A DNA stretch of 64,000 bases, taken from assembly GCF_024220175.1 (NCBI RefSeq), contig NZ_CP098502.1, positions 1,426,001-1,490,000 of the forward strand, given 5' to 3'. Shown here piece after piece: positions 52,136-60,142 of the stretch (positions are counted from its first letter, which is position 1; the number at the start of each line of letters is the position of its first letter). The notes below the pieces were generated by a model, which saw nothing but the letters and a program-made list of their open reading frames with translations, searched no databases and was not told the DNA's origin. This stretch comes from Paraconexibacter antarcticus. Its GTDB lineage: Bacteria; Actinomycetota; Thermoleophilia; Solirubrobacterales; Solirubrobacteraceae. The position numbers were made by a program, and so were the translations under genes.

Positions 52136-54115
52136 TCAGGCGCGCAGGCGCTGCGCGTAGTCGACGACCCAGTCGAGCGACGCCGGGTCCGCGAGCGAGT
52201 CGCGTGAGGCCGCCTGGTCCGCCGGCTGCCCCATGAGGATCCGCTTGACCGGGACCTCGAGGACCTTGCCGCTGAGCGTCCGCGGGATCTGCGCGACCAC
52301 CTCGACGACGTCCGGCACGTGGCGCGGCGAGCAGTCCTCGCGCACGCGCCGGGCGATCCGCCGCACGAGGTCCTCGTCGAGCTCGGCGCCCTCGCGGAGG
52401 ACGACGAACAGCGGCATGAAGCCCTCCGTGCCCTCCTTCGGCACGTCGACGATGAGCGCGTCGAGGATCTCGTCGATCCCGAGCACGGCGGCGTAGATCT
52501 CCGCGGTGCCCATGCGGATGCCGCCGCGGTTGATCGTCGAGTCGCTGCGGCCGTGGATGACCGCCGTGCCGCGCTCGGAGAACTCGATCCAGTCGCCGTG
52601 GCGCCACACGCCGGGGTACATCGCGAAGTAGCTGTCGTGGTAGCGGCTGCCGTCCGCGTCGCCCCAGAAGAAGACCGGCATCGAGGGCATCGGCTGGGTG
52701 ATGACGAGCTCGCCGACGACGCCGGGGCCGACCTCGCGGCCCTCCTCGTCCCAGGCCTGCACGTCGCAGCCGAGCGAGCGGGCCTGCAGCTCCCCGAGGT
52801 ACACCGGCTCGGTGGGGACGCCGCCGACGAACGCCGTGCAGACGTCCGTCCCGCCGGAGGTCGAGAAGAGCCACGTGTCCGCCCCGACGTGCTCGTACAC
52901 CCAGCGGAAGCCCTCCGGCGAGAGCGGCGAGCCGGTCGCGCCGACCGCGGTGAGCCGCGAGAGGTCGCGCCCCTCCCCGGGCTCGACGCCGGCCTTCAGG
53001 CACGAGGCGATGAAGGCGGCGCCGGTGCCGAACGTCGTGACGCCGGCCTCGGCGGCGAGGTCCCACAGCCGGTCGAGGCTCGGCGTCCCGGGGTTGCCGT
53101 CGTAGAGGACGACCGACGCCGGCGTGAGGAGGACGCCGACGAGGAAGTTCCACATCATCCAGCCCGTCGTCGTGAACCACAGGACGCGGTCGCCCTCGTG
53201 GGCGTCGAGGTGGAGGTGGAGCTTCTTCAGCTGCTCGAGGAGGATGCCGCCCTGCGACTGGACGATCGGCTTCGGGAGGCCCGTCGTGCCGGAGCTGTAG
53301 AGGACCCACAGCGGGTGGTCGAAGGGGACGGGCGTGAAGCTCAGCGGCTCACCGGCGCGGACGAAGTCGTCCCACAGCAGCGCGTCGCGCAGCCCGGACA
53401 GGTCGGGCGCCGCGGCGAGGTAGGGGAGGACGACGGTCGTGCGGACCGTCGGCAGCGCCTCCTGCAGGCCGGCGAGGACGCCAGTGCGGTCGAAGTCCTT
53501 GCCCCCGTACCGGTAGCCGTCGACGGCGAGCAGGACCGTCGGCTCGATCTGGGCGAAGCGGTCGACGACCGTCCGCGCCCCGAAGTCCGGGGAGCACGAG
53601 GACCACGTGGCGCCGAGCGACGCGCAGGCGAGGAACGCCGCGATCGCCTCCGGGATGTTCGGGAGGTAGGCGACGACGCGGTCGCCCTCACCGATCCCGG
53701 CCGCGCGCAGGCCCGCGGCGATCGCGGCGGTCTGCGCGCGCAGCTCGCCCCACGTCCAGGGAGCGAGCTCGCGCAGCTCGGAGGCGTGCTGCAGCGCGAG
53801 GGCGTCCTCGTCGCGGCCGCGGAAGACGTGCTCGGCGTAGTTCAGCGTCGAGCCGGTGAACCACTGCGCCCCGGGCATCGAGCGGCCGCCGAGGACCTGC
53901 TCGTACGGCGTGTGGCCGATGACGTCGAAGTACTCCCAGATCGACGCCCAGAAGGCCTCGAGCTCGTCGATCGACCAGCGCCATAACGCGTCGTAGCCCT
54001 CGGTGACGACGCCCTTCTCGTGGGCGAGCCAGGCCGCGTAGGCCGTGAGGTTCGCGCCGGCGATGCGCTCGGCGGAGGGCTTCCAGAGGACGGGCGGGGC
54101 GGCGGTCTCGGTCAT
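52136..54115 (-). CDS. Acetoacetate-CoA ligase
   Basis: Adenylate-forming enzyme activating acetoacetate to acetoacetyl-CoA. It has 659 residues from ATG 54115 (another ATG six codons upstream is possible). The ATP loop is LYSSGTTGLPKPIVQSQGG; LWFTTTGWMMWNFLVG, the A5-type GGTDVCTAFVGG and the A7-A8 region YHDSYFAMYPGVWRHGDW with GRSDSTINRGGIRMG follow. The catalytic Lys in RTLSGKVLEVPVKRIL is present. The N-terminal AcsA-type ACAS domain (WSIDELEAFWASIWEYFDV) fits acetoacetyl- rather than acetyl-CoA synthetase. Its product can enter crotonyl-CoA and the ethylmalonyl-CoA pathway. Confidence 0.9.
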   Translation of the reverse strand: MTETAAPPVLWKPSAERIAGANLTAYAAWLAHEKGVVTEGYDALWRWSIDELEAFWASIWEYFDVIGHTPYEQVLGGRSMPGAQWFTGSTLNYAEHVFRGRDEDALALQHASELRELAPWTWGELRAQTAAIAAGLRAAGIGEGDRVVAYLPNIPEAIAAFLACASLGATWSSCSPDFGARTVVDRFAQIEPTVLLAVDGYRYGGKDFDRTGVLAGLQEALPTVRTTVVLPYLAAAPDLSGLRDALLWDDFVRAGEPLSFTPVPFDHPLWVLYSSGTTGLPKPIVQSQGGILLEQLKKLHLHLDAHEGDRVLWFTTTGWMMWNFLVGVLLTPASVVLYDGNPGTPSLDRLWDLAAEAGVTTFGTGAAFIASCLKAGVEPGEGRDLSRLTAVGATGSPLSPEGFRWVYEHVGADTWLFSTSGGTDVCTAFVGGVPTEPVYLGELQARSLGCDVQAWDEEGREVGPGVVGELVITQPMPSMPVFFWGDADGSRYHDSYFAMYPGVWRHGDWIEFSERGTAVIHGRSDSTINRGGIRMGTAEIYAAVLGIDEILDALIVDVPKEGTEGFMPLFVVLREGAELDEDLVRRIARRVREDCSPRHVPDVVEVVAQIPRTLSGKVLEVPVKRILMGQPADQAASRDSLADPASLDWVVDYAQRLRA

Positions 54116-54168
54116 CGGCCGTGACTTTCGCACGTCGGCCGTGCCGTGGGGCGCGGGGGGCGCTCCGT

Positions 54169-54804
54169 CTAGTCGTGACGCGGACCGAACGGCCCGCGCG
54201 GGGGCTCCCCGTCGTCGTCCGGTGCGGACGGTGGTGACGGCGGCGAGGGCGTCGGCGCCGACGGCGGCATGAACGCCCCGAGGTCCGGCGGCTCACCCGC
54301 CGGTGCCGGTGCCGGTGGGGGCGGGGGCGGGGGCGTGAACGCGCCGAGGCCCGGGCCGCTCCGGGCGGGCTGCGCGTCGGCGAGGACGACGAACGTCTTG
54401 CCGACCTTGTCGTGGATCGCCTGCTTGCGCGCGTCGCTCAGCGGGACGAGCACGTCCACGAAGGTGTAGAAGGGGATGATCCCGAGGACGAGCTTGCCGA
54501 CGCCGTCGCGCATCATCCCGCGGGAGAACGTCATCGGGCCGCCCTCGGCGTGGACGACGCGGATGCCCATCGCGCGCTTGCCGACGGTCTGGCCGTTCGC
54601 GTCGCCCTCCCGCGCCATGAGCCACGGCGAGTACAAGATCGTGGCGACGAAGACGAAGCCGTAGATCGCGATGGTCGAGCCGTCCCCGCTCGCCCCGGCG
54701 AGCGCGGCGACGATGCCGACGGCGATCCCGACCGCGACGAGGATCAGCGCGTCGATGATCGAGGCACCGGCCCGGGCCCACCAACCGCCGCGCGGGAGAT
54801 CCAT
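54169..54804 (-). CDS. RDD-family membrane protein with a proline-rich tail
   Basis: 211 residues. The RDD core (about 1-125) starts GGWWARAGASIIDALILV (Arg-Asp pair of the family) and contains GQTVGKRAMGIRVV, with three hydrophobic segments. The last ~75 residues are Pro/Gly/Ala-rich (TPPPPPPPAPAPAGEPP, then PSPPSPPSAPDDDGEPP). RDD proteins are mostly uncharacterised; some affect ion or envelope functions. It follows the DUF4389 gene by 8 bases; both have Pro-rich ends, suggesting a pair. Confidence 0.82.
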   Translation of the reverse strand: MDLPRGGWWARAGASIIDALILVAVGIAVGIVAALAGASGDGSTIAIYGFVFVATILYSPWLMAREGDANGQTVGKRAMGIRVVHAEGGPMTFSRGMMRDGVGKLVLGIIPFYTFVDVLVPLSDARKQAIHDKVGKTFVVLADAQPARSGPGLGAFTPPPPPPPAPAPAGEPPDLGAFMPPSAPTPSPPSPPSAPDDDGEPPRGPFGPRHD

Positions 54805-54812
54805 GGGCGCCG

Positions 54813-55556
54813 TCAGCCGCCGAAGGGGTTCGGGCCGGGCGGCGGCGGGGGTGGCGGCGGCGGCGGGCTCGGCGCCGTGAACCCGCCCGGAGGCGGCGGA
54901 GGCGGGGGCACGGACCCGGCCTGATGCCTGCCGAGATCGCCCGGGGGCGAGAAGCCCGGCGAGCTGAACGTCGGCGGCGGCGGGCTCGCGTCCTGCGTCA
55001 GCGGTGGCCACTCCTCGGTGACGAGGCACCCGTACGCACTCGCCCGCGCGGTGTAGGAGAGGCAGAAGCGCTGCACGTCGAGGAGTCCTTCGGGCGTGCG
55101 GCCGAGGATCACGGCGATGACCCAGATGAGGAACGCGAGGAGGTACTGCACGAGCCCCAGCACGTACATGACGATGTAGACCGGGATGAAGAGAATGGCC
55201 CGGAACAGCACCTTCAGCCGGCTGAACGCCGCCGGCGGCGGGGCGATGACGAGGCGCACCGGGTACTCCGGGTGCTCGCCGAGGTCGAACGGCGGATACG
55301 CGTCGACGAGGAGGTAGAGGTATGCGTTCACCCGGGCCGTGTAGCGCATCGCGCCGCAGGCGAAGCCGTAGAGGGCCGTGGGGTAGCGCCCGGTGATGAG
55401 CAGCGCGAACCACGCGATGACGACCGTGACGACGAGCCCGATGGCGTAGACGCACAGGACGATGTACAGCGGGATGGCCAGGAACACCCGGAAGAACACG
55501 GTGAGCCGGCTGCGCTCCACGGCGGGACTGGCGTCGTAGACGATGCTGCTTGGCAC
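54813..55556 (-). CDS. DUF4389-type membrane protein, duplicated, with a proline-rich tail
   Basis: 247 residues from the GTG at 55556, with GAGAGG upstream; a GTG at 55616 would add 20 residues. Two copies of the DUF4389 pattern (SRLTVFFRVFLAIPLYIVL and SRLKVLFRAILFIPVYIVM), each with a hydrophobic pair and a following YTARVNAYLYLL/YTARASAYGCLV motif. The C-terminal 60 residues are Pro/Gly-rich (long runs of Pro). The function is unknown. It is the first gene of a unit with the RDD protein. Confidence 0.82.
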   Translation of the reverse strand: MPSSIVYDASPAVERSRLTVFFRVFLAIPLYIVLCVYAIGLVVTVVIAWFALLITGRYPTALYGFACGAMRYTARVNAYLYLLVDAYPPFDLGEHPEYPVRLVIAPPPAAFSRLKVLFRAILFIPVYIVMYVLGLVQYLLAFLIWVIAVILGRTPEGLLDVQRFCLSYTARASAYGCLVTEEWPPLTQDASPPPPTFSSPGFSPPGDLGRHQAGSVPPPPPPPGGFTAPSPPPPPPPPPPGPNPFGG

Positions 55557-55632
55557 GATGGGGCCTCTCGGGAGGACGGGGGCCAGCCAGTTGTAGAGCA
55601 GGGCGCGGACGGGCACAACCGCCCGGCGGTGG

Positions 55633-55731
55633 TCAGCCCGTGACGGTGAGGGTGGCCCGCATGCCCGCCGCCTCGTGCACGACGGGAGCGGTGAGGCTGC
55701 CGGAGAAGCGGTAGCTGCCCGGGCTGAGCCC
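55633..55731 (-). pseudogene. Decayed cupredoxin gene fragment
   Basis: Reading up to the TGA at 55633-55635 gives LSPGSYRFSGSLTAPVV followed by HEAAGMRATLTVTG. This aligns by eye with the end of plastocyanin-like proteins (PGTYTFYCSVPGHEAAGM-GTLTV), with the His and Met copper ligands kept but the Cys gone. There is no start codon or upstream domain, so it is a remnant in the gap between the peptidase and membrane protein genes. Confidence 0.35.
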
Positions 55732-55781
55732 CGCCCGCCCGGGGGCGGACCCAGGGCGCAGCCGGCCCCTCCCGGCGTGGG

Positions 55782-57011
55782 TCAGTCGTCCAGGCCGCGC
55801 GCCGACAGCTCCGCGTCGAGAACGCGGACGAGGCCGAGACACAGCTCGAGGGTGCCGTCGAGCGCGTCCGGGTCGATCGTGTCCGCCGTGTCGACGTCGC
55901 GGCCGCCGCCGGGCGCGATCCCGGCGGGGCCGACGCAACCGACCGCGATCGCGGGCCAGCCGGCCGCGCGGGCCGCGCGGCCGCCGGTCGCCCGTCGCGA
56001 GGCGTGCGGCCGGGCGCGCAGGTGCGCCTCGTCCGCCGCCGCGCGGGCGGCCGCGGCGACGAGCTGCGGGTGGTAGCGCAGCGCGAGGACCCGGCCCTCG
56101 CGGGTCCACCACACCGGCGTGCCGCGGCCGCACGCGGCGACGTGGAGCACCGCGACGTCCTCGGCCTTCGTGCCGGCCCGGCGGGCGTCGGCGACCCAGC
56201 GCCGCATGCCGAGGGCGCCGCACTCCCCGGCGCCGGCGAGGACGAGGTCGACGGCGAGCGCGCGCGGCGGCCGGCGGTCGAGCTCGGCGACGAGGGCCAG
56301 CGCGACGGCCGCGGCGGACGCGTTGGCGCCGGCCCCGGGGCGGCCCGCGCGCACCGTCGCCGCGTCGGCGAGCAGCGCGATGAGGACGAGCAGCGGGACG
56401 CAGGCGGCGAGCTGCGCGACGCCGAGCACGGTGCTGTCGCCGCCGGCCAGGCGGGCCCCGGCGCCCGCCGCGGTCGCCACGAGCGCGAGGAGGAGCAGCC
56501 CGTAGCGCCCGGGGAGGCGGCCGCCGAGCCGCCGGCGCAGGCGCCCGACCGCCCGGGAGACGAGGCCGTCGCCGTCGAGCAGGCCGCCGCGCGGCGTGTC
56601 GAGCGCCGCGGTGACGACGAGGCGGACCGCCGCCTCGGGCCGGCCGCCGGTCGCGACGACGTTCTGGGTCGCGTGCGCGACGGTCAGCCACCGCAGCAGC
56701 GGCAGCCGGCCGGAGAGGTCACCCGCGAGCAGGAGGACGGCGGCGGCCGCGAGGCCCAGGCCGGTCGCGGGGTGGTCGACGGAGACCACGGTGGCGGCGA
56801 CGCCCGCGAGCGCGAGGGCGATGGCGACGAGCTCGCCGGACGGGCGCACCCAGAACGTCTGCGTGCGGACGCCGGTCCGCCCGAAGGCGCGCAGCTCGCG
56901 GGCGGCCTGCCGGGCGGCGAGCCGCTCGCCGTCCGAGCACGAGCCGCGGTCGGGGATCGCGGCCAGGCGCTCGAGGATCGCTTGGGGGTCCGGGGTCGCG
57001 GCCAAGGCCAC
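55782..57011 (-). CDS. M28-like membrane-associated protein with lost metal ligands
   Basis: 409 residues. An N-terminal helix region is followed by two hydrophobic pairs and an M28 aminopeptidase-like fold: VVTAALDTPRGGLLDG, GANASAAAVALALVAEL, VLAGAGECGALGMRRWV and VDTADTIDPDALDG. At the places where active M28 enzymes have HxD, DDNAS, EE and Asp ligands, it has ALDT, GANAS and GE, so the zinc site appears broken. It may be a pseudo-enzyme or bind a ligand. Its start lies 101 bases from the divergent amidase gene. Confidence 0.75.
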   Translation of the reverse strand: MALAATPDPQAILERLAAIPDRGSCSDGERLAARQAARELRAFGRTGVRTQTFWVRPSGELVAIALALAGVAATVVSVDHPATGLGLAAAAVLLLAGDLSGRLPLLRWLTVAHATQNVVATGGRPEAAVRLVVTAALDTPRGGLLDGDGLVSRAVGRLRRRLGGRLPGRYGLLLLALVATAAGAGARLAGGDSTVLGVAQLAACVPLLVLIALLADAATVRAGRPGAGANASAAAVALALVAELDRRPPRALAVDLVLAGAGECGALGMRRWVADARRAGTKAEDVAVLHVAACGRGTPVWWTREGRVLALRYHPQLVAAAARAAADEAHLRARPHASRRATGGRAARAAGWPAIAVGCVGPAGIAPGGGRDVDTADTIDPDALDGTLELCLGLVRVLDAELSARGLDD

Positions 57012-57112
57012 GGCACGGTACCCGGCGGGCGCGACGCCGTGCGGCAGCGCCCCGGCGAGCCCGGCGCGACGGGGGCGCGGCCCGCCGCGCGCCCGCCGCT
57101 AGGGTGCGCGGC

Positions 57113-58504
57113 ATGGACCCGACCGAGATCGCCTTCGCGGGCGCCGCAGAGCAGGGCCGGATGCTCGCGGCGGGTGCGATCACCGCGCCGCAGCTCCTCG
57201 ACCTCCACCTGGAGCGCATCGCGCGCCTGGACCACCAGCTCGGCGCCTTCCGCGTCGTCTTGGACGGCGAGGCCCGGGCCGAGGCCGCCGCCGCCCAGGC
57301 CCGCCTCGACGCCGGCGAGCGGGCGCCGCTGCTCGGCGTGCCGGTCGCGATCAAGGACGACGCCGACGTCGCCGGCCAGACGACGGCCTGGGGCACGAGC
57401 GCGCACGGCCCCGCGAAGACCGCGGACGCCGAGGTCGTCCGCCGCCTGCGCGCCGCCGGTGCCGTCGTCGTTGGCAAGACGAACGTGCCGGAGATGACGA
57501 TCTGGCCGTTCACCGAGAGCCTGACCTTCGGCGCCACGCGCAACCCCTGGGACCTCTCGCGCACCCCCGGCGGCAGCAGCGGCGGGACCGCGGCGGCCGT
57601 CGCCGCCGGCCTCGTCCCGCTCGGCCTCGGGTCCGACGGCGGCGGGTCGATCCGCATCCCGGCGACGTGGTGCGGGCTCTTCGGCCTGAAGCCGCAGCGC
57701 GACCGCGTCCCGCTCGCCCCGCACGACGGCGCCTGGCAGGGCCTGAGCGTCAACGGCCCGCTCGCCCGGACGGTCGAGGACGCGGCGCTGTTCCTCGACG
57801 CGACGGCGGACGACCTCCCGGAGGGCGGCTTCGCCGCGGCGGTCCGCCAGGCGCCCGGCCGCCTGCGCATCGCGATGAGCGCGAAGCTCCCGCCCGGCGT
57901 CCTCGGCCGCGTGGGCCGCGCGCAGCGCGCCGCCTTCGGCGAGGCGGCGGCGCTGCTGCGCGAGCTCGGGCACGACGTCGTCCAGCGCGATCCCGACTAC
58001 CCGCTCGACGGGGCCGCCGCGCAGTTCATGCCGCGGTACCTGCGCGGCATCCGCGACGACGTCGCGACGATGCCCCACCCCGAGCTCCTCGAAGCGCGGA
58101 CGCGCGCGATGGCGAGGCTCGGGGGGCTCGTCAGCGACCGTCGCATCGGCGCCGTCCGCGCCGCCGAGGCCGCCTTCACCGCGCGCGTGACCTCGATCTT
58201 CGACGACGTCGACGTGCTGCTCACGCCGGGCGCCGCGACCGGACCGCCGCGGGTCGGCGCCTACCAGCGCCGCGGGGCCGTCGGCACGTTCAACCGCATC
58301 GCGGGCCGGGTCCCGTTCCAGCCGATCTGGAACGCGACCGGGCAGCCGGCGGCGGTCGTCCCCTGGGGGCTCGACGGCGACGGCCTGCCGCTCTCGGTGC
58401 AGCTCGTCGGGCGGCCTCACGGGGAGGCCACGCTGCTCGGCCTCGGCGCCCAGGTCGAGGCCGCCCGCCCGTGGGCCGCGCGCCGGCCGGAGTACGGGCG
58501 ATGA
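57113..58504 (+). CDS. Amidase (amidase signature family)
   Basis: Ser-Ser-Lys hydrolase of 463 residues from ATG 57113 (GTG 57104 is possible). Catalytic residues: K81 in VPVAIKDDADV, the cis-Ser at 155/156 in TPGGSSGGTAAAVAAGL and the nucleophile S179 in GSDGGGSIRIPA. FGLKPQRDRVPLAP and the end GLPLSVQLVGRPHGEATLL are typical. Substrates range from amides to glutaminyl-tRNA, but GatB/GatC-type context is absent here, so a general amidase is favoured. Its stop overlaps the next gene's ATG. Confidence 0.92.
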   Translation: MDPTEIAFAGAAEQGRMLAAGAITAPQLLDLHLERIARLDHQLGAFRVVLDGEARAEAAAAQARLDAGERAPLLGVPVAIKDDADVAGQTTAWGTSAHGPAKTADAEVVRRLRAAGAVVVGKTNVPEMTIWPFTESLTFGATRNPWDLSRTPGGSSGGTAAAVAAGLVPLGLGSDGGGSIRIPATWCGLFGLKPQRDRVPLAPHDGAWQGLSVNGPLARTVEDAALFLDATADDLPEGGFAAAVRQAPGRLRIAMSAKLPPGVLGRVGRAQRAAFGEAAALLRELGHDVVQRDPDYPLDGAAAQFMPRYLRGIRDDVATMPHPELLEARTRAMARLGGLVSDRRIGAVRAAEAAFTARVTSIFDDVDVLLTPGAATGPPRVGAYQRRGAVGTFNRIAGRVPFQPIWNATGQPAAVVPWGLDGDGLPLSVQLVGRPHGEATLLGLGAQVEAARPWAARRPEYGR

Positions 58505-59316
58505 GCGCGCCGCTGACCGTGAGCGGGCCTCCGGAGGACGCGGCCGCGCTGCTCGCGACCGCCGAGCGCGCCGCCCGCGCCGCGGGAGCCCTGCTGCTCG
58601 AGCGCTTCACCGCCGGTGCGGAGGCGATCGGCACGGTCTCGTCGAAGTCGACCTCCACCGACCTCGTCTCCGAGGCCGACCTCGCCGCCGAGGCGGCGAT
58701 CCGCGCGGTCCTCGCCGAGGAGCGTTCCGCGGATGCCGTCATGGGGGAGGAGGGCGACGACACCCCCGGCACGTCCGGCCGCCGCTGGATCGTCGACCCG
58801 CTCGACGGGACGATCAACTACCTCTACGGGCTCGACGCCTGGTGCGTGAGCGTCGCCTGCGAGGGCCTCGCCGGGGTCGTGTTCGCACCGCTGTCGGGCG
58901 AGCTCTTCGCGAGCCCGGCGGCCCCCGGGGCGCCCCCGACGTGCAACGGCGTGCCGCTCGTCCCGAGCGCGCCCGCCACACTCGCCGAGTCGCTCGTCGG
59001 GACGGGCTTCGGCTACGCGCGAGAGATCCGGGCCGCCCAGGCGCCGATCGTCGCCGCGCTGCTCCCCGAGGTCCGTGACGTGCGCCGCGCCGGCAGCGCC
59101 GCGCTCGACCTCGCCTGGGTCGCCGCCGGCCGGCTCGACGGCTACTACGAGTTCGGCGTCAAGCCGTGGGACATCGCCGCGGGCGTCCTGCTCTGCGCGG
59201 CGAGCGGGCGGGAGCTCCACGCCCTCGCCGGCGGCGGCGCGCTCCCGTCCGGCGTCCTCGCCGCGGCGCCGCAGATCGGGGCCGACCTGCTCGCGCGCGT
59301 GGAGCCCGCCGGCTGA
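58501..59316 (+). CDS. Inositol monophosphatase family protein
   Basis: Mg(II)-dependent phosphatase of 271 residues, probably acting on inositol 1-phosphate or a related sugar phosphate. Motif 1 is GEEGDDTPGTSGRRWIVDPLDGTINYLYG, read as two stretches around WIVDPLDGTINYLYG, holding the metal-binding Asp residues. Motif 2 is KPWDIAAGVLLCAASG. KSTSTDLVSEADL is the N-terminal KxxxDxVTxAD pattern. ATG 58501 overlaps the amidase stop (ATGA), so the two are coupled. Histidinol-phosphatase-type members of the family cannot be excluded. Confidence 0.92.
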   Translation: MSAPLTVSGPPEDAAALLATAERAARAAGALLLERFTAGAEAIGTVSSKSTSTDLVSEADLAAEAAIRAVLAEERSADAVMGEEGDDTPGTSGRRWIVDPLDGTINYLYGLDAWCVSVACEGLAGVVFAPLSGELFASPAAPGAPPTCNGVPLVPSAPATLAESLVGTGFGYAREIRAAQAPIVAALLPEVRDVRRAGSAALDLAWVAAGRLDGYYEFGVKPWDIAAGVLLCAASGRELHALAGGGALPSGVLAAAPQIGADLLARVEPAG

Positions 59317-59323
59317 CCTGCAG

Positions 59324-59406
59324 TACCCGGAGTGGGATTCGAACCCACACACCCGTAAGGGCAGCGGCTTTTGAGGCCGCCGTGTCTACCGTTCCACCAT
59401 CCGGGC
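59324..59406 (-). tRNA. tRNA-Leu (anticodon CAA)
   Basis: On the minus strand GCCCGGA...TCCGGGT form the acceptor stem with discriminator A; no CCA is encoded. The anticodon stem GCGGC/GCCGC holds loop CTCAAAA, anticodon CAA (codon UUG). A long variable arm follows, and GTGGG-TTCGAAT-CCCAC is the T arm. 83 bases, class II, as expected for leucine. It starts 8 bases past the inositol phosphatase stop on the opposite strand. Confidence 0.95.
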
Positions 59407-59434
59407 GTGCCGCGCGGGGCGGTGTGCTGCGTCT

Positions 59435-59914
59435 TCAGGTTGGCATGGCCCGCGTGGAACCGTCGGACAGCCGCTCGACCTCGATGTTCCACGCCTGCTG
59501 GAAGCCGCGCATCGCGAAGGCGATGAGGGCGATCTGGACCGGCACGATGATGAGCGTCAGCGTGCCGAGGAGGCCGGCGCCGAGCGCGGGGTCGGTGTAG
59601 CCCGGGGCGTTGCGGTCGTACCAGCCGGAGACCGACACGGCGGCGAAGATCGCGAGGATCATCGCGAGGGCGGCGGAGACCGGCAGGACGCCGCGGTTCC
59701 ACTGGGCGACGTAGAACGCCATCACGAGGTAGATCGCGACGAAGAAGAGCGAGACGGGCTGGGCGCCCGCCGTCGCGTCCCACCCGCCGACGGTCACGAT
59801 GAGGACGAGCGCCGAGGACGCGATGAGAAGCAGAATGACCACGGCCTTCGTGGACTTGCTGCTCGCCTTCTCGCGATTCGGGTGCTCGATGATGACGTCT
59901 CTGTCCGCAGCCAT
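59435..59914 (-). CDS. Small polytopic membrane protein
   Basis: 159 residues with a charged start (AADRDVIIEHPNREKASSKSTK) and four hydrophobic segments: AVVILLLIASSALVLIVTV, PVSLFFVAIYLVMAFYV, VSAALAMILAIFAAVSV and GTLTLIIVPVQIALIAFAM. It ends in a soluble tail. No function can be named. It lies between two leucine tRNA genes, with its promoter facing the second. Confidence 0.72.
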   Translation of the reverse strand: MAADRDVIIEHPNREKASSKSTKAVVILLLIASSALVLIVTVGGWDATAGAQPVSLFFVAIYLVMAFYVAQWNRGVLPVSAALAMILAIFAAVSVSGWYDRNAPGYTDPALGAGLLGTLTLIIVPVQIALIAFAMRGFQQAWNIEVERLSDGSTRAMPT

Positions 59915-59975
59915 GGCAGAGCGACGATACATTCAGCGCAGGCGTCGTGCAGCAGTTTCGTGCGCGGCGGCCCGA

Positions 59976-60057
59976 GCGGGCGTGGCGAAATTGGTAGACG
60001 CGCGAGGTTTAGGTCCTCGTGGTGCAAGCCGTGGGGGTTCGAGTCCCTCCGCCCGCA
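59976..60057 (+). tRNA. tRNA-Leu (anticodon UAG)
   Basis: Acceptor GCGGGCG (59976-59982) pairs with CGCCCGC (60050-60056), discriminator A at 60057, no encoded CCA. Anticodon stem CGAGG/CCTCG with loop TTTAGGT gives anticodon TAG (codon CUA). A long variable arm and T loop TTCGAGT are present; 82 bases, class II. Confidence 0.95.
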
Positions 60058-60142
60058 TGGAGTTGAGTGGATGTGGACGGAGGACGACGGAACACCCCGG
60101 GGACCGGCGTGATCTCCGACACGATGATGCGATGATCCGGGG

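Noticed and set aside
59324..60057. Prophage or integrative element at the two leucine tRNA genes
   Set aside because: Only a small membrane protein lies between them; there is no integrase and no direct repeat of a tRNA end.
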